A stretch of 64,000 nt of DNA from Ruegeria sp. Ofav3-42 (GTDB taxonomy: Bacteria > Pseudomonadota > Alphaproteobacteria > Rhodobacterales > Rhodobacteraceae), in the NCBI RefSeq assembly GCF_022347725.1, contig NZ_JAKRGB010000001.1:124001-188000 (forward strand), given 5' to 3'. A program made the position numbers and the translations under genes. This document shows positions 1-9,027 of the stretch, one piece after another; the stretch's first letter is position 1, and each line of letters begins with the position of its first letter. The notes under the pieces are model-generated. The model was not told where the DNA came from, ran no database searches, and saw only the letters and a program-made list of their open reading frames with translations.

Positions 1-1511
1 TCACGAAAACCAACTGGGCAGAAGTGGCGAGAAACGCCCGAAAACTGGGGTCCGCGCTGACAAAGTTGGGTCTGGAGCCGCAGGATCGCGTCGGCACGTT
101 GGCCTGGAACAACCGGCGGCATCTTGAAATCTACTATGCCGCTTCTGGTGCGGGCTTTGTGTGCCACACGGTCAATCCGCGCCTCTTCCCAGAGCAGCTG
201 ACCTATATCATCAACCACGCCAAAGACCGGGTTCTGTTCTTTGACGCGACCTTTATCCCTCTGGTTGCCGCCCTGCGCGAGCATTTGACCGAGGTTCGCC
301 ATCTTGTTTTGATGGGGCCGCGCAATGAGGACGCCATTGCCAAAATCCCGGGCGTCGAATTCTATGACGAACTGATCGAGACCGGGGACACCGATTTTCA
401 ATGGCCCAGCTTCGACGAAAACACCGCGTCGAGCCTTTGCTATACCTCGGGGACGACGGGTAATCCCAAGGGTGTGCTATATTCCCACCGTTCGACCGTT
501 TTGCACAGCTTCGGATCGAATACCCGTGACGTAATCGGGTTTTCGGCTATGGATGTCGTAATGCCTGTGGTTCCGATGTTCCATGTGAACGCGTGGGGAT
601 CACCTTATGCATGCGCCATGTCAGGCTCGCGCATGGTGCTACCGGGTCCGGGGTTACATGGCGAAGCGCTGGTGAATCTGGTCGACACCTATGGCGTGAC
701 GCTCGCCATGGGCGTTCCGACGATCTGGCAGGGGTTGCTGGCCCACGCCGAGAAGTCTGGCAGTAAACTGGCCAGCCTGAACCGCACAGTTATCGGCGGC
801 GCGGCTTGCCCGCCGTCAATGATCGAAACGTTCCGCGATACCTACGGAGTGGACACTGTCCACGCCTGGGGAATGAGCGAAATGAGCCCGCTGGGGACCA
901 CAAACCAGCCTATGGCCAAGCACTTCGATCTCCCGCAAGACGAGCAGCACAAGCTGCGCGAAAATCAGGGCCGCCCGCCATTTGGCGTAGAGCTGAAAAT
1001 CGTTGATGATGACGGCAATGATCTGCCTCATGACGGTGTTACTCAGGGCGACCTGTTGGTGCGCGGGCACTGGGTGCTGGACAGCTATTTTCAGATGCAG
1101 GATGAAGAACTGCTGCAGGATGGCTGGTTTGCCACCGGAGATGTCGCCACTTTGGATCCTGACGGCTACATGACGATCCGCGATCGCTCCAAGGATATCA
1201 TCAAGTCCGGTGGTGAGTGGATCAGCTCGGTCGAATTAGAAAACATCGCCGTCGCACACCCGAAACTCGCCACAGCGGCCGTCGTGGGCGTGCCGCACCC
1301 GAAATGGGACGAGCGTCCGCTACTCGTGGCAGTCAAAGCCGAAGGCGAAGACCCGACCGAGGGCGAATTGCTGGCCTTCTTCGACGGCAAAATCGCCAAG
1401 TGGCAGGTGCCCGACAAGGTTGTCTTTGTGGATGCATTGCCGCTTAACGCGACGGGCAAGGTTCTCAAACGAAATCTGCGCGCGGATTTCGAAGATGCCC
1501 TGACGGGCTAA
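1..1511 (+). CDS. Acyl-CoA synthetase, DmdB-like (3-methylmercaptopropionyl-CoA ligase type), 5' end cut by window
   Basis: AMP-forming acyl-CoA ligase: activates a carboxylic acid with ATP and transfers it to CoA. The frame is open from base 3, so the true start lies before the window; the GTG at 24 is internal. Visible motifs are the P-loop SLCYTSGTTGNPKG, the TGD block in WFATGDVATLDPDG, the hinge DRSKDIIKSGGEWIS and the C-terminal NATGKVLK with the catalytic lysine. The run AWNNRRHLEIYYAASGAG and the overall pattern recall the roseobacter DmdB group, which makes 3-methylmercaptopropionyl-CoA during DMSP demethylation. That assignment rests on recalled resemblance; a medium-chain fatty acyl-CoA ligase is the alternative. 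A tRNA-Asn gene follows on the other strand. Confidence 0.85.
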   Translation, partial: TKTNWAEVARNARKLGSALTKLGLEPQDRVGTLAWNNRRHLEIYYAASGAGFVCHTVNPRLFPEQLTYIINHAKDRVLFFDATFIPLVAALREHLTEVRHLVLMGPRNEDAIAKIPGVEFYDELIETGDTDFQWPSFDENTASSLCYTSGTTGNPKGVLYSHRSTVLHSFGSNTRDVIGFSAMDVVMPVVPMFHVNAWGSPYACAMSGSRMVLPGPGLHGEALVNLVDTYGVTLAMGVPTIWQGLLAHAEKSGSKLASLNRTVIGGAACPPSMIETFRDTYGVDTVHAWGMSEMSPLGTTNQPMAKHFDLPQDEQHKLRENQGRPPFGVELKIVDDDGNDLPHDGVTQGDLLVRGHWVLDSYFQMQDEELLQDGWFATGDVATLDPDGYMTIRDRSKDIIKSGGEWISSVELENIAVAHPKLATAAVVGVPHPKWDERPLLVAVKAEGEDPTEGELLAFFDGKIAKWQVPDKVVFVDALPLNATGKVLKRNLRADFEDALTG

Positions 1512-1531
1512 GTGCCTGATATTGTTGTGAA

Positions 1532-1606
1532 TGGCTCCGGCGGTAGGGATCGAACCTACGACCAATTGATTAACAGTCAACTGCTCTACCGCTGAGCTAC
1601 GCCGGA
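1532..1606 (-). tRNA. tRNA-Asn (GTT), copy 1
   Basis: A 75-nt cloverleaf with encoded CCA. The acceptor stem begins TCCGGCG, the D arm is GCTCAGCGGTAGAGC, the anticodon loop reads CTGTTAA (anticodon GTT) and the T loop is TTCGATC. It is identical to the copy at 2409-2483. Open frames over it on the minus strand are translation artefacts. Confidence 0.97.
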
Positions 1607-1617
1607 ACGGTTCGCGC

Positions 1618-1646
1618 CGTATAGCAACCTGTTTCTGCGACGTCCA
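1618..1646 (-). promoter_or_regulatory. Promoter of tRNA-Asn copy 1
   Basis: Read on the minus strand: TGGACG, a 17-nt spacer, then TATACG, ending 12 nt before the mature tRNA 5' end. The same boxes and the same spacing occur before the second tRNA-Asn copy although the spacer differs, which supports function as sigma-70 -35 and -10 elements. Confidence 0.7.
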
Positions 1647-1840
1647 GAGGGTGCGGCACATTTTTTTGGGATGAAAAAACGAACCAAGTTTCGGTGCCGA
1701 AACCGCGATAAGTAAGTGTGCGCTGATTCCGCGATTCCGGCGCGAACCAAAGTCGTCGAACTCAAGACCTGGACGTCATCAATTCGCGGCCCCAGGCGCT
1801 AAATCAAGGCGTCAAAACAGGGGTTTTCTGCTAGGACGCT

Positions 1841-2140
1841 CTAGGGGCATCTATACGCATCGCCTGAAACAAAGGTCCCACCATCGCTGGTCGAGCTTTG
1901 TGTCAAAACGAACCCATTGCCACCCATCGAGGCAACAGCGTTGCGCATTTTATTCTGCGCGCTTTCTGCATCCATCGGTGTGTCAAAGCCAAAAAGCTCC
2001 ATTCCGCTTACAGGCCCCAAAAACTGACAGTTTTGAACGGTCTGAGGAGAGAGTTGCCTGACTTGCTGACCTTGTGGCGTTAGGTTTGTGCTACATGCCG
2101 CCACCAACGCCACACAAACGAATACCCAAATTCCACGCAT
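1841..2140 (-). CDS. Small lipoprotein, DUF4156-like
   Basis: A 99-residue protein. The start at 2140 was chosen over an upstream ATG because GGAGACAGAG directly precedes it and the resulting N-terminus MRGIWVFVCVALVAACS is a lipoprotein signal with lipobox VAAC. The mature part has one further cysteine pair (NCQFLG and the C-terminal YRCP) and the motif NKMRNAVASMGGNGFVL, typical of short envelope lipoproteins related to DUF4156. Its function is unknown. It stands alone between two tRNA-Asn genes. Confidence 0.7.
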   Translation of the reverse strand: MRGIWVFVCVALVAACSTNLTPQGQQVRQLSPQTVQNCQFLGPVSGMELFGFDTPMDAESAQNKMRNAVASMGGNGFVLTQSSTSDGGTFVSGDAYRCP

Positions 2141-2408
2141 CTCTGTCTCCTTCGCTGTCTCTCCCAAGAGAACAAAATTCACTGACGTCTTTGTCTCCAA
2201 TCGAAATATTAAGAATTGCGAATATCAATTGGGTCGCGGGGCAAACTGCAAGATTTCCGGCTGCATTTGGTCCAGGTTTCACCGCTTTTACAGGGCTCGT
2301 AGACTGAGCGTTGACCGTGAGCGAAAATTCAGGGAATCAAGCCGTTACGCGACCGAACTACGCTGCAATCAAGCGCCGCGCACATGAGGTTTATGGCATT
2401 GAGGATTT

Positions 2409-2483
2409 TGGCTCCGGCGGTAGGGATCGAACCTACGACCAATTGATTAACAGTCAACTGCTCTACCGCTGAGCTACGCCGGA
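2409..2483 (-). tRNA. tRNA-Asn (GTT), copy 2
   Basis: The same 75 nt as copy 1 at 1532-1606, including encoded CCA and anticodon GTT, on the same strand about 800 bp away. The similar 5' flank suggests the gene was duplicated together with its promoter. Confidence 0.97.
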
Positions 2484-2492
2484 ACTGAGGGG

Positions 2493-2521
2493 CGTATAAC
2501 AATCCTATTTTTTGCCGTCCA
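2493..2521 (-). promoter_or_regulatory. Promoter of tRNA-Asn copy 2
   Basis: Minus-strand TGGACG, a 17-nt spacer, then TATACG, placed as in copy 1 (about 10 nt before the tRNA). The hexamers are identical to copy 1 and the spacer is different and A/T-richer. Confidence 0.7.
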
Positions 2522-2559
2522 GAGGGGAACTGCATCAAACGGAAAAAAGTTTCGTTTGG

Positions 2560-3474
2560 TCACGCCGACCTTGAAAATTTGGCATCCACCGACAGCGTTC
2601 CGGGTGTGGAAACCTGTGATTTCCCATTTAGATCAACGAGATGGGCGAACACGTTGCGTTCGGCCGCTGGCAAAAGTGCTGCAGGTGTATCGGTGTAGAT
2701 ACGCTCGGCAAGTTGGCGGGCTGTTCCGGACTGATCCTCCAGCGCTGCCAGTATCTGAGCCTCGCGCGTCAGCCGGTGATTGATCAACCAGTCCAACCGT
2801 CCCGCCGGGTCCGTGATCGGAGCGCCATGCCCGGCGTGAAACAGTGACCAGTTCCGGTCGCGCAACCTGTGGCAAGCCTGCATGAAATCCGTCAGATCCC
2901 CGTCTGGGGGAGAAACCAGAGAACTGGCCCAGCCCATGACGTGATCGGCAGTAAAGCAAACCTCGCCCCAGCCCAGGGTGATATGGTTGCCCAGATGGCC
3001 GGGCGTGTGAATGACCTCGAGATCCCAGCCATCCCCTTCAATGATCTCGCCATCGACAACTTCGATGTCCGGGCGGAACGCCGCATCGATCCCTTCGCCG
3101 CCGCCAGCCAAGCCCTGGAGTGCCAGTTGGGTCATCACTGCGCTGCGCCCGGCCTGGGGTCCACCAAAGGCCAGTATGGGCGCACCTGTGCGGGCTGCCA
3201 GCGGTGCGGCAAGGGGCGAGTGATCCAGATGGCTGTGCGTAACCACGATATGGCTGATGCGCTGGCCGGGCAGCAGAGCGTCCAGAATCGCGTCAAGATG
3301 CGCGTCGCTCAGGGGACCGGGATCAATGACCGCCAGATCACGCTCACCCAGCAGATAAGTGTTGGTGCCGCGAAAGGTCATGGGCGAGGGGTTTGGGGCC
3401 AGAATCCGTCGCAGACCAGGCTGCAATTCAATCGCATTGCCAGGGGGCGGGTTGAAATCGTCGGGCACCTGCAT
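2560..3474 (-). CDS. MBL-fold metallo-hydrolase (LACTB2-like)
   Basis: A 304-residue metallo-beta-lactamase-fold hydrolase. The metal-binding motif THSHLDHS is at residues 79-86 (HxHxDH), followed by a second histidine in HTPGHLGNH and an aspartate in CFTADHVMGW. The ending, about residue 200 onward, contains the winged-helix-like tail LTREAQILAALEDQSGTARQLAERIY, as in the LACTB2/MBLAC group. Substrate is not predictable; relatives include nucleases and thioesterases. It is transcribed away from the histidine kinase gene, with 44 bp between the two start codons, so the two share a promoter region. Confidence 0.85.
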   Translation of the reverse strand: MQVPDDFNPPPGNAIELQPGLRRILAPNPSPMTFRGTNTYLLGERDLAVIDPGPLSDAHLDAILDALLPGQRISHIVVTHSHLDHSPLAAPLAARTGAPILAFGGPQAGRSAVMTQLALQGLAGGGEGIDAAFRPDIEVVDGEIIEGDGWDLEVIHTPGHLGNHITLGWGEVCFTADHVMGWASSLVSPPDGDLTDFMQACHRLRDRNWSLFHAGHGAPITDPAGRLDWLINHRLTREAQILAALEDQSGTARQLAERIYTDTPAALLPAAERNVFAHLVDLNGKSQVSTPGTLSVDAKFSRSA

Positions 3475-3518
3475 TCTGCACTCTTTCTCTTGCCGGATCA
3501 GCCCGTTAGGTTTAGCGC

Positions 3519-4838
3519 ATGTCCAGTCAATGGCTCAAACACTATATGCCGCGCAGCCTCTACGCCCGGGCAGCACTGATTCTGGTTCTCCCGGTGATCG
3601 TTCTGTTGCTGGTCGTTGGGATTGCTTTCCTGCAAAAACACCTCGAAGACGTCACGACACAAATGACCAGGACCGCCACGCGAGAGGTGACTCTTGTGCT
3701 TGAGACGATGGAAGGGGCGGAAACTCAGCAGGAGGCTCTGGCCGCCATTCGTCTCGATCTGATGGCGCTGGATATGAAAGCGCGCTTCGTTGACATTGAC
3801 GATGAGCCTATTGTGGATCGGCGCCGGTGGTATGACTTTATCGCGCCGCAGGTCGAGACCAATTTGCGGGCGGGCCTGCCCGATCTGGTCGCCGTCGCCT
3901 TGCCGACCGGGGATGAGGCGCGGCTTTATCTTCAAACCGATCTTGGTCTGTTGCAGTTGACGCTGGACCGGCGGCGTCTGTCGCCCACAGCACCGCACCA
4001 GTTGATTGTGACCATGATGTTTTTTGCCGTTGTGATGACCTCGATCTCTTTCTTGTACATGCGGAATCAGCTGCGGCCGATCACTCGGCTGGCTGACGCG
4101 GCACAGGCCTTTGGCCGCGGCAGAGTCGTGCCCTATTCACCCGGTGGGGCCATCGAAGTGCGCGCGGCCGGAAACGCTTTTTTGGATATGCGGGCTAGAA
4201 TTGAACGACAAATGGAACAGCGCACGATGATGCTGTCCGGTGTTAGCCACGATCTGAGAACCCCGCTGACACGCCTTAAGCTGGGGCTTTCGATGCTGCC
4301 CGAGGACGAAGCCGCCCCGATGCAGCAGGACGTGGATGAGATGCAGCTGCTATTGGATGCCTTCCTGGATTTCTCACGCGGGGCGTCCGAGGGCGCGCCG
4401 GAAGAGGTGGAGCCCGAATCGCTATTGCATCAGATTGTCGAAGATGCGCGGCGGGCGGGTTACAAGGCCCAACTGGTCTCGGTCGAAGGGCAGGGCACAG
4501 TCATGCTGCGACCAACGTCCATTCGCCGTGCGGTCGAAAATCTGATCGGGAATGCCGTTCGATACGGCAATCGGGCCGAGATCAGCTTGTCCATGACCCC
4601 TAAGACGCTGCGCATCCGGGTCGAGGATGATGGGCCGGGCATTCCCGCGGAACAGCGGACTGAGGCGTTAAAGCCGTTTTCGCGCCTGGATCCCGCACGC
4701 AACCAGAATCAGGGCACCGGTGTCGGTCTTGGTCTGGCGATCGTATCGGACATCGCCCGCGCGCATGGCGGCGTTCTGCGCCTTGGTAAAAGCGAACGTC
4801 TGGGTGGGTTGTGCGCGGATATTATCATCGGACGGTGA
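3519..4838 (+). CDS. Sensor histidine kinase, EnvZ-like
   Basis: A 439-residue membrane histidine kinase. A first membrane segment lies near residues 20-40, a periplasmic sensor loop follows, a second membrane segment is near 165-186, then HAMP. The phospho-acceptor is His244 in SHDLRTPLTRLKL. The ATPase part has the N box RAVENLIGNAVRYG, the G1 box EDDGPGIP and the G2 box GTGVGLGLAI. The proline after the acceptor region (RTPLTRLKLGL) fits the EnvZ/OmpR class. No response regulator gene is adjacent in the window, so the partner is either before 1 or encoded elsewhere. The signal sensed is not evident. Confidence 0.9.
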   Translation: MSSQWLKHYMPRSLYARAALILVLPVIVLLLVVGIAFLQKHLEDVTTQMTRTATREVTLVLETMEGAETQQEALAAIRLDLMALDMKARFVDIDDEPIVDRRRWYDFIAPQVETNLRAGLPDLVAVALPTGDEARLYLQTDLGLLQLTLDRRRLSPTAPHQLIVTMMFFAVVMTSISFLYMRNQLRPITRLADAAQAFGRGRVVPYSPGGAIEVRAAGNAFLDMRARIERQMEQRTMMLSGVSHDLRTPLTRLKLGLSMLPEDEAAPMQQDVDEMQLLLDAFLDFSRGASEGAPEEVEPESLLHQIVEDARRAGYKAQLVSVEGQGTVMLRPTSIRRAVENLIGNAVRYGNRAEISLSMTPKTLRIRVEDDGPGIPAEQRTEALKPFSRLDPARNQNQGTGVGLGLAIVSDIARAHGGVLRLGKSERLGGLCADIIIGR

Positions 4839-4840
4839 TT

Positions 4841-4917
4841 TGGTAGGCCCGGCAGGACTTGAACCCGCAACCAAAGCGTTATGAGCGCTCTGCTCTAACC
4901 AATTGAGCTACAGGCCC
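4841..4917 (-). tRNA. tRNA with CAT anticodon, probably tRNA-Ile2 (possibly elongator tRNA-Met)
   Basis: A 77-nt cloverleaf with encoded CCA, D arm GCTCAATTGGTTAGAGC, anticodon loop CTCATAA and T loop TTCAAGT. Position 1-72 is a G.U pair rather than the C x A mismatch of the initiator, so it is not tRNA-fMet. The right half (TTTGGTTGC, GGGTTCAAGTCC) resembles tRNA-Ile2, whose CAT anticodon is modified to lysidine; separation from elongator Met needs a model score. Confidence 0.9.
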
Positions 4918-5024
4918 GCCTGAGCGCTTTGAGTATCACGGTGAACGCCCGCGTCAAGCCTGACCGTTGCAACATGTCCAACAATCGAATAACCCGCGCG
5001 GGAACCATTCATAAGGGGTTGGCC

Positions 5025-6071
5025 ATGACGACGGGCAAGAACGGAATCACCTATGCCGATGCGGGCGTTGATATTGATGCGGGGAATGCTCTGATCGACC
5101 GGATCAAACCGGCGGCAAAACGGACCAACCGCTCGGGGGTCATGACCGGCCTCGGGGGATTCGGCGCATTATTCGATCTGAAGGATGCCGGATATCAAGA
5201 CCCGATTCTGGTCGGGGCCACCGATGGTGTCGGCACCAAGCTGCGTATTGCCATCGACACGGGCGTGGTTGATGGCGTTGGCATTGATCTGGTCGCTATG
5301 TGCGTCAATGACCTGATCTGTCAGGGCGCTGAGCCTCTGTTTTTCCTCGACTATTTCGCCACCGGCAAATTGGACACCGATACTGCCGCGCGGATCATCG
5401 AAGGCATTGCCGAAGGCTGCGTGCAATCCGGATGTGCCCTGATCGGTGGCGAAACTGCCGAAATGCCGGGGATGTATCCGGATGGTGACTTTGATCTGGC
5501 CGGTTTCTCGGTCGGTGCGATGGAACGCGGTGCGCATCTGCCTGCCGGGGTTCAGGAGGGCGACGTTCTGTTGGGGCTCGCTTCGAATGGGGTGCATTCG
5601 AATGGTTATTCGCTGGTGCGTAAACTGGTCGAGATGTCCGGGTTGGGCTGGGATGCAGCCTCGCCCTTTGGCGAGGGTTCGTTGGGTGAGGCTCTGCTGA
5701 CGCCAACGCGCCTTTACGTGAAGCCCGCGCTGGAAGCGATCCGGGCAGGGGGCGTGCATGCACTGGCCCACATCACTGGCGGTGGCCTGACGGAAAACTT
5801 GCCGCGCGTCCTGTCTGATGACCTGGGCGCCGAGATCGACCTGAACGCTTGGGACCTGCCGCCCGTCTTCCGCTGGATGGCTGAAACCGGTGGAATCGTC
5901 GAAGCGGAAATGCTTAAAACATTCAACTGCGGCATCGGCATGATCGTCGTATGTGACGCGGATCGCGCAGATGACCTGGCGGCGTTGCTGTCTGATTCCG
6001 GTGAAACGGTCGCGCGTTTGGGTACGGTGACAAACGCGCCGGGAATGGCCTATTCGGGCAACCTGCTGTGA
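5025..6071 (+). CDS. purM: Phosphoribosylformylglycinamidine cyclo-ligase (AIR synthetase)
   Basis: Fifth step of purine synthesis: ATP-dependent closure of FGAM to aminoimidazole ribotide. The 348-residue length fits the family. Signature stretches are [37 protein letters not shown] and [14 protein letters not shown]. The start at 5025 was chosen because AAGGGG precedes it and the upstream 32 in-frame codons do not look like the family. The gene ends inside the start of purN (GTGA overlap), so the two steps are translationally coupled. Confidence 0.97.
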   Translation: MTTGKNGITYADAGVDIDAGNALIDRIKPAAKRTNRSGVMTGLGGFGALFDLKDAGYQDPILVGATDGVGTKLRIAIDTGVVDGVGIDLVAMCVNDLICQGAEPLFFLDYFATGKLDTDTAARIIEGIAEGCVQSGCALIGGETAEMPGMYPDGDFDLAGFSVGAMERGAHLPAGVQEGDVLLGLASNGVHSNGYSLVRKLVEMSGLGWDAASPFGEGSLGEALLTPTRLYVKPALEAIRAGGVHALAHITGGGLTENLPRVLSDDLGAEIDLNAWDLPPVFRWMAETGGIVEAEMLKTFNCGIGMIVVCDADRADDLAALLSDSGETVARLGTVTNAPGMAYSGNLL

Positions 6072-6664
6072 GCCATAAGCGCGTCGCAATCCTGATCTCG
6101 GGGGGCGGCTCCAACATGGTGTCGCTGGTCGACAGCATGACGGGCGACCACCCGGCACGTGCTTGCCTGGTCCTGTCCAACGATCCCAACGCGGGCGGGC
6201 TGAAAAAGGCGGCAGAACGGGGTATCCCCACGGCGGCCGTGGATCACCGCCCGTTCAAAGGGGATCGCGCCGCGTTTGAAGCGGAGTTGTTGAAACCGCT
6301 CGAGGCGGCCCAACCCGACATCGTTTGCCTTGCCGGATTCATGCGGGTCCTGACGGGCGATTTCGTTTCACGTTTTCAGGGGCGGATGCTGAACATCCAC
6401 CCATCTCTGCTGCCGAAATATAGGGGTCTGAACACCCACGCGCGTGCGATCGACGCCGGGGATGCCGAGCATGGATGCTCGGTCCACGAGGTCACAGCAG
6501 CCCTGGATGACGGACCGATATTGGGGCAGGCGCGGGCGAACATTGAACCCGGCGATACGTCCGAGGCTTTGGCCGCACGGGTATTGGTTTGGGAACACAG
6601 GCTTTATCCCGCAGTGTTGCGCCGTTACGCCAGTGGGGATCGGACTCCGGTGTTGCTGCCCTGA
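6068..6664 (+). CDS. purN: Phosphoribosylglycinamide formyltransferase
   Basis: Transfers a formyl group from 10-formyl-THF to GAR in purine synthesis. It is 198 residues long and starts with GTG at 6068, overlapping the purM stop by 4 bp. Recognised by [13 protein letters not shown] near the N-terminus, [12 protein letters not shown], and the catalytic block [21 protein letters not shown] followed by [16 protein letters not shown], which holds the catalytic Asn/His/Asp residues. It forms a two-gene purine operon with purM. Confidence 0.96.
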   Translation: MSHKRVAILISGGGSNMVSLVDSMTGDHPARACLVLSNDPNAGGLKKAAERGIPTAAVDHRPFKGDRAAFEAELLKPLEAAQPDIVCLAGFMRVLTGDFVSRFQGRMLNIHPSLLPKYRGLNTHARAIDAGDAEHGCSVHEVTAALDDGPILGQARANIEPGDTSEALAARVLVWEHRLYPAVLRRYASGDRTPVLLP

Positions 6665-6772
6665 ACGTCTCAGGGTGATTTACACGCGTGTCATATTCAG
6701 CCTATGGTCCGCAATACGGCTGGGTACGGTAATGATCGGCCGCACAGAACAAGAGCAAGAACAGCATCGCGC

Positions 6773-7930
6773 ATGAAAACCCTGACAACGACGCAAGAGC
6801 TGGCCGACTTCTGCAAGGCCGCGGCGGAATATGACTATGTCACTGTAGATACCGAGTTTCTGCGCGAACGGACCTACTATTCAAAGCTCTGTCTGATTCA
6901 GCTTGCGGTTCCATCCGATGACGAGGACAGTGCTGTTCTGGTCGACCCGCTGGTCGACGGCATGTCGTTGGACCCGCTTTATGATCTGTTCCGTGACGAG
7001 AGCGTGGTCAAAGTGTTCCACGCCGCGCGGCAGGATCTTGAGATTTTTTGGGTGGAAGCGTCCGTATTCCCCAAACCTCTGTTTGACACGCAGGTCGCCG
7101 CGATGGTCTGCGGGTTTGGCGAGCAGGTGGGCTATGAAACGCTGGTGCGCAAGATCTGCAAACAGGGTGTCGACAAGACTTCGCGCTTTACCGATTGGTC
7201 ACGGCGGCCTCTGTCTGATGCGCAAAAGACCTATGCGTTGGCTGACGTGACGCATTTGCGCCAGATTTACGAACACCTCGCGGCCCAGCTGAAAAAGTCG
7301 CAGCGCAGCCATTGGGTGTCTGAGGAGTTGCAGACGCTGACCCAGCCCGCGACCTATGACATTCGTCCCGAGGATGCGTGGAAGCGGGTAAAGACCCGAA
7401 CAAATTCGGCCAAGTTTCTGGCCGTGGTGCGGGAACTGGCACAGTTTCGCGAGGCGTACGCGCAGGAAAACAACGTTCCGCGCAGCCGGGTCTTCAAAGA
7501 TGATGCACTGATTGAGCTGGCCTCGACCAAGCCCAAATCTCCGTCCGATCTGGGCGGATCACGCTTGCTGCTGCGCGAGGCGCGCAAGGGCGCGATCGCT
7601 GACGGTATTCTGGCGGCCGTGAAGAAGGGGGTGAATTGCCCCGCAGACCGACTGCCACGCGTGGATAACAGCCGCGATAAGCTTAAAGTCAATCCGGCAC
7701 TGGCGGATTTGCTGCGCGTCTTGCTGAAATCCAAGACCGAAAGCTCTGGCGTGGCGGCCAAACTGATCGCCACAAGTTCGGAACTGGATCAGCTTGCCGC
7801 CGGCGAACGCGAATTGCCCTCGATGTCAGGGTGGCGCTTTGAGGTTTTCGGCGAAGATGCCCTCAAACTGTGTGATGGCAAAATCGCCTTGGCCGCAAAG
7901 GGGCAGTCCGTAAAGGTCGTGTCGCTTTAG
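6773..7930 (+). CDS. rnd: Ribonuclease D
   Basis: A 3'-5' exoribonuclease that trims tRNA precursors and other RNAs. It has 385 residues. The DEDD exonuclease part shows VDTEFLRE near residue 23, HAARQDLEIFW and the YALADVTHL motif near residue 155. An HRDC domain begins near residue 205 (FLAVVRELAQFREAYAQ). The start at 6773 was chosen because the homologous N-terminus MKTLTTTQELADFC begins there; the upstream in-frame codons look non-coding. It is convergent with the following lipoprotein gene, with only 6 bp between stops. Confidence 0.94.
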   Translation: MKTLTTTQELADFCKAAAEYDYVTVDTEFLRERTYYSKLCLIQLAVPSDDEDSAVLVDPLVDGMSLDPLYDLFRDESVVKVFHAARQDLEIFWVEASVFPKPLFDTQVAAMVCGFGEQVGYETLVRKICKQGVDKTSRFTDWSRRPLSDAQKTYALADVTHLRQIYEHLAAQLKKSQRSHWVSEELQTLTQPATYDIRPEDAWKRVKTRTNSAKFLAVVRELAQFREAYAQENNVPRSRVFKDDALIELASTKPKSPSDLGGSRLLLREARKGAIADGILAAVKKGVNCPADRLPRVDNSRDKLKVNPALADLLRVLLKSKTESSGVAAKLIATSSELDQLAAGERELPSMSGWRFEVFGEDALKLCDGKIALAAKGQSVKVVSL

Positions 7931-7936
7931 CGGCGA

Positions 7937-8461
7937 TTAACGCCGCCGGGACTCCAATGCGTTTTGTTCACCCCGGACGCGGACAAGGCGGACATTCTGC
8001 AGTTCTTTCAAGCCGATATTAGACGCGTCTGTGACCTGCCGAGACCTTTCGGTGCCCAGATTTGTTGCGTATTCCGGGTAACTGACCTCGAACGTGTATT
8101 CCAGAATACCATTCTTTTCGTTCTCTGCGTTTTCAACACGAACAAGGCGGGCGTTGTAGGCACCCTGTCTTGAGGCCGTGCCCGTGGCATAGACGATTGC
8201 ACCGGACGGCGTGGGCTCAATCCGAAGCTCGTCGATCTTTGTGATCGGAAAGCTGATCTCTTCTTCTTCGGGTCTTCCGAACAGTCTGACCCCGTCGCGT
8301 TGCTCGGGGACCAAGGCATTGGCATCATTTGTAGATACCTGCACGGGAGCTGGTGTGCTGGACCCGAACCAGTTGGACGGGTTGACCCGCGACTCGCTCC
8401 AGCCGCTGCAGGCGGACAGTGCCAGTGCGCTGACCATTAGAACAGGTATTGATTTTTTCAT
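7937..8461 (-). CDS. Putative outer-membrane or periplasmic lipoprotein
   Basis: A 174-residue protein beginning MKKSIPVLMVSALALSACS, a lipoprotein signal with lipobox LSAC. The rest has no domain I can name. It is hydrophilic, has a short proline/serine linker after the lipid anchor, and a beta-rich middle (RIEPTPSGAIVYATGTASRQGAYNARLVRVE in short stretches). Such proteins are widespread in Rhodobacteraceae as hypothetical lipoproteins. It is divergent from sufE. Confidence 0.75.
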   Translation of the reverse strand: MKKSIPVLMVSALALSACSGWSESRVNPSNWFGSSTPAPVQVSTNDANALVPEQRDGVRLFGRPEEEEISFPITKIDELRIEPTPSGAIVYATGTASRQGAYNARLVRVENAENEKNGILEYTFEVSYPEYATNLGTERSRQVTDASNIGLKELQNVRLVRVRGEQNALESRRR

Positions 8462-8600
8462 GGTCCCAAAGCCCAGAGAAGTAATTTGAGCAATGGGTTA
8501 TCTTAAATTCCGAAGTTTGAAAACCCACGCCGGGACTGGACAGGTGCCCAACGGAGGCATAGGTCACAAATGTGATCGCAACAAAAAGGACCGCCCCGAA

Positions 8601-9011
8601 ATGGCAACGCCCGCCTTTGAGGAAATCGTCGAGGATTTCGAATTTCTGGATGACTGGGAAGACCGGTATCGCCATGTGATTGATCAGGGCAAGGCGATGG
8701 AGCCGCTGGACGAAGCCTTGAAGGTTCCCGCCACCAAGGTTCACGGCTGCGCCAGTCAGGTCTGGCTGCATCCTGTGATCGAACGTGGCGTGTTCCGGTT
8801 CGACGGCGACAGCGATGCGCTGATCGTGCGAGGGCTGATTGCGGTGCTGCGGTCCTTGTACAACGGCCTGCCTGTGAATGAGGTTCCAAAGGTCGATGCC
8901 GGGGGGGAATTGGCGCGTCTGGGATTGCACGACCACCTGTCGGCACAACGCTCCAACGGTCTGCGGTCTATGATTGAGCGCATTCGAGAGGTTGCTCAGG
9001 AAAACGCCTGA
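8601..9011 (+). CDS. sufE: SufE family cysteine desulfurase activator
   Basis: Accepts persulfide sulfur from SufS during Fe-S cluster assembly. It has 136 residues. Cys50 in the conserved VHGCASQVWL is the sulfur acceptor, and the C-terminus holds the SufE helix pattern RSNGLRSMIERIREVA. The start at 8601 was chosen for the AAAAAGGA upstream and the family-like N-terminus MATPAFEEIVEDFEFLDDWE. No other suf gene is adjacent; stand-alone sufE is common. Confidence 0.93.
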   Translation: MATPAFEEIVEDFEFLDDWEDRYRHVIDQGKAMEPLDEALKVPATKVHGCASQVWLHPVIERGVFRFDGDSDALIVRGLIAVLRSLYNGLPVNEVPKVDAGGELARLGLHDHLSAQRSNGLRSMIERIREVAQENA

Positions 9012-9027
9012 CCGCTGTGCCAGTCCG

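Noticed and set aside
1320..1661. Minus-strand frame across tRNA-Asn copy 1 (and the matching one at 2329-2538)
   Set aside because: Both contain the same peptide encoded by the tRNA itself; this is a known artefact.
4841..4917. Calling the CAT tRNA the initiator tRNA
   Set aside because: The 1-72 position is a G.U pair, not the C x A mismatch expected of initiator tRNA.
5169..6158. 329-codon minus-strand frame
   Set aside because: Antisense to purM; composition artefact.
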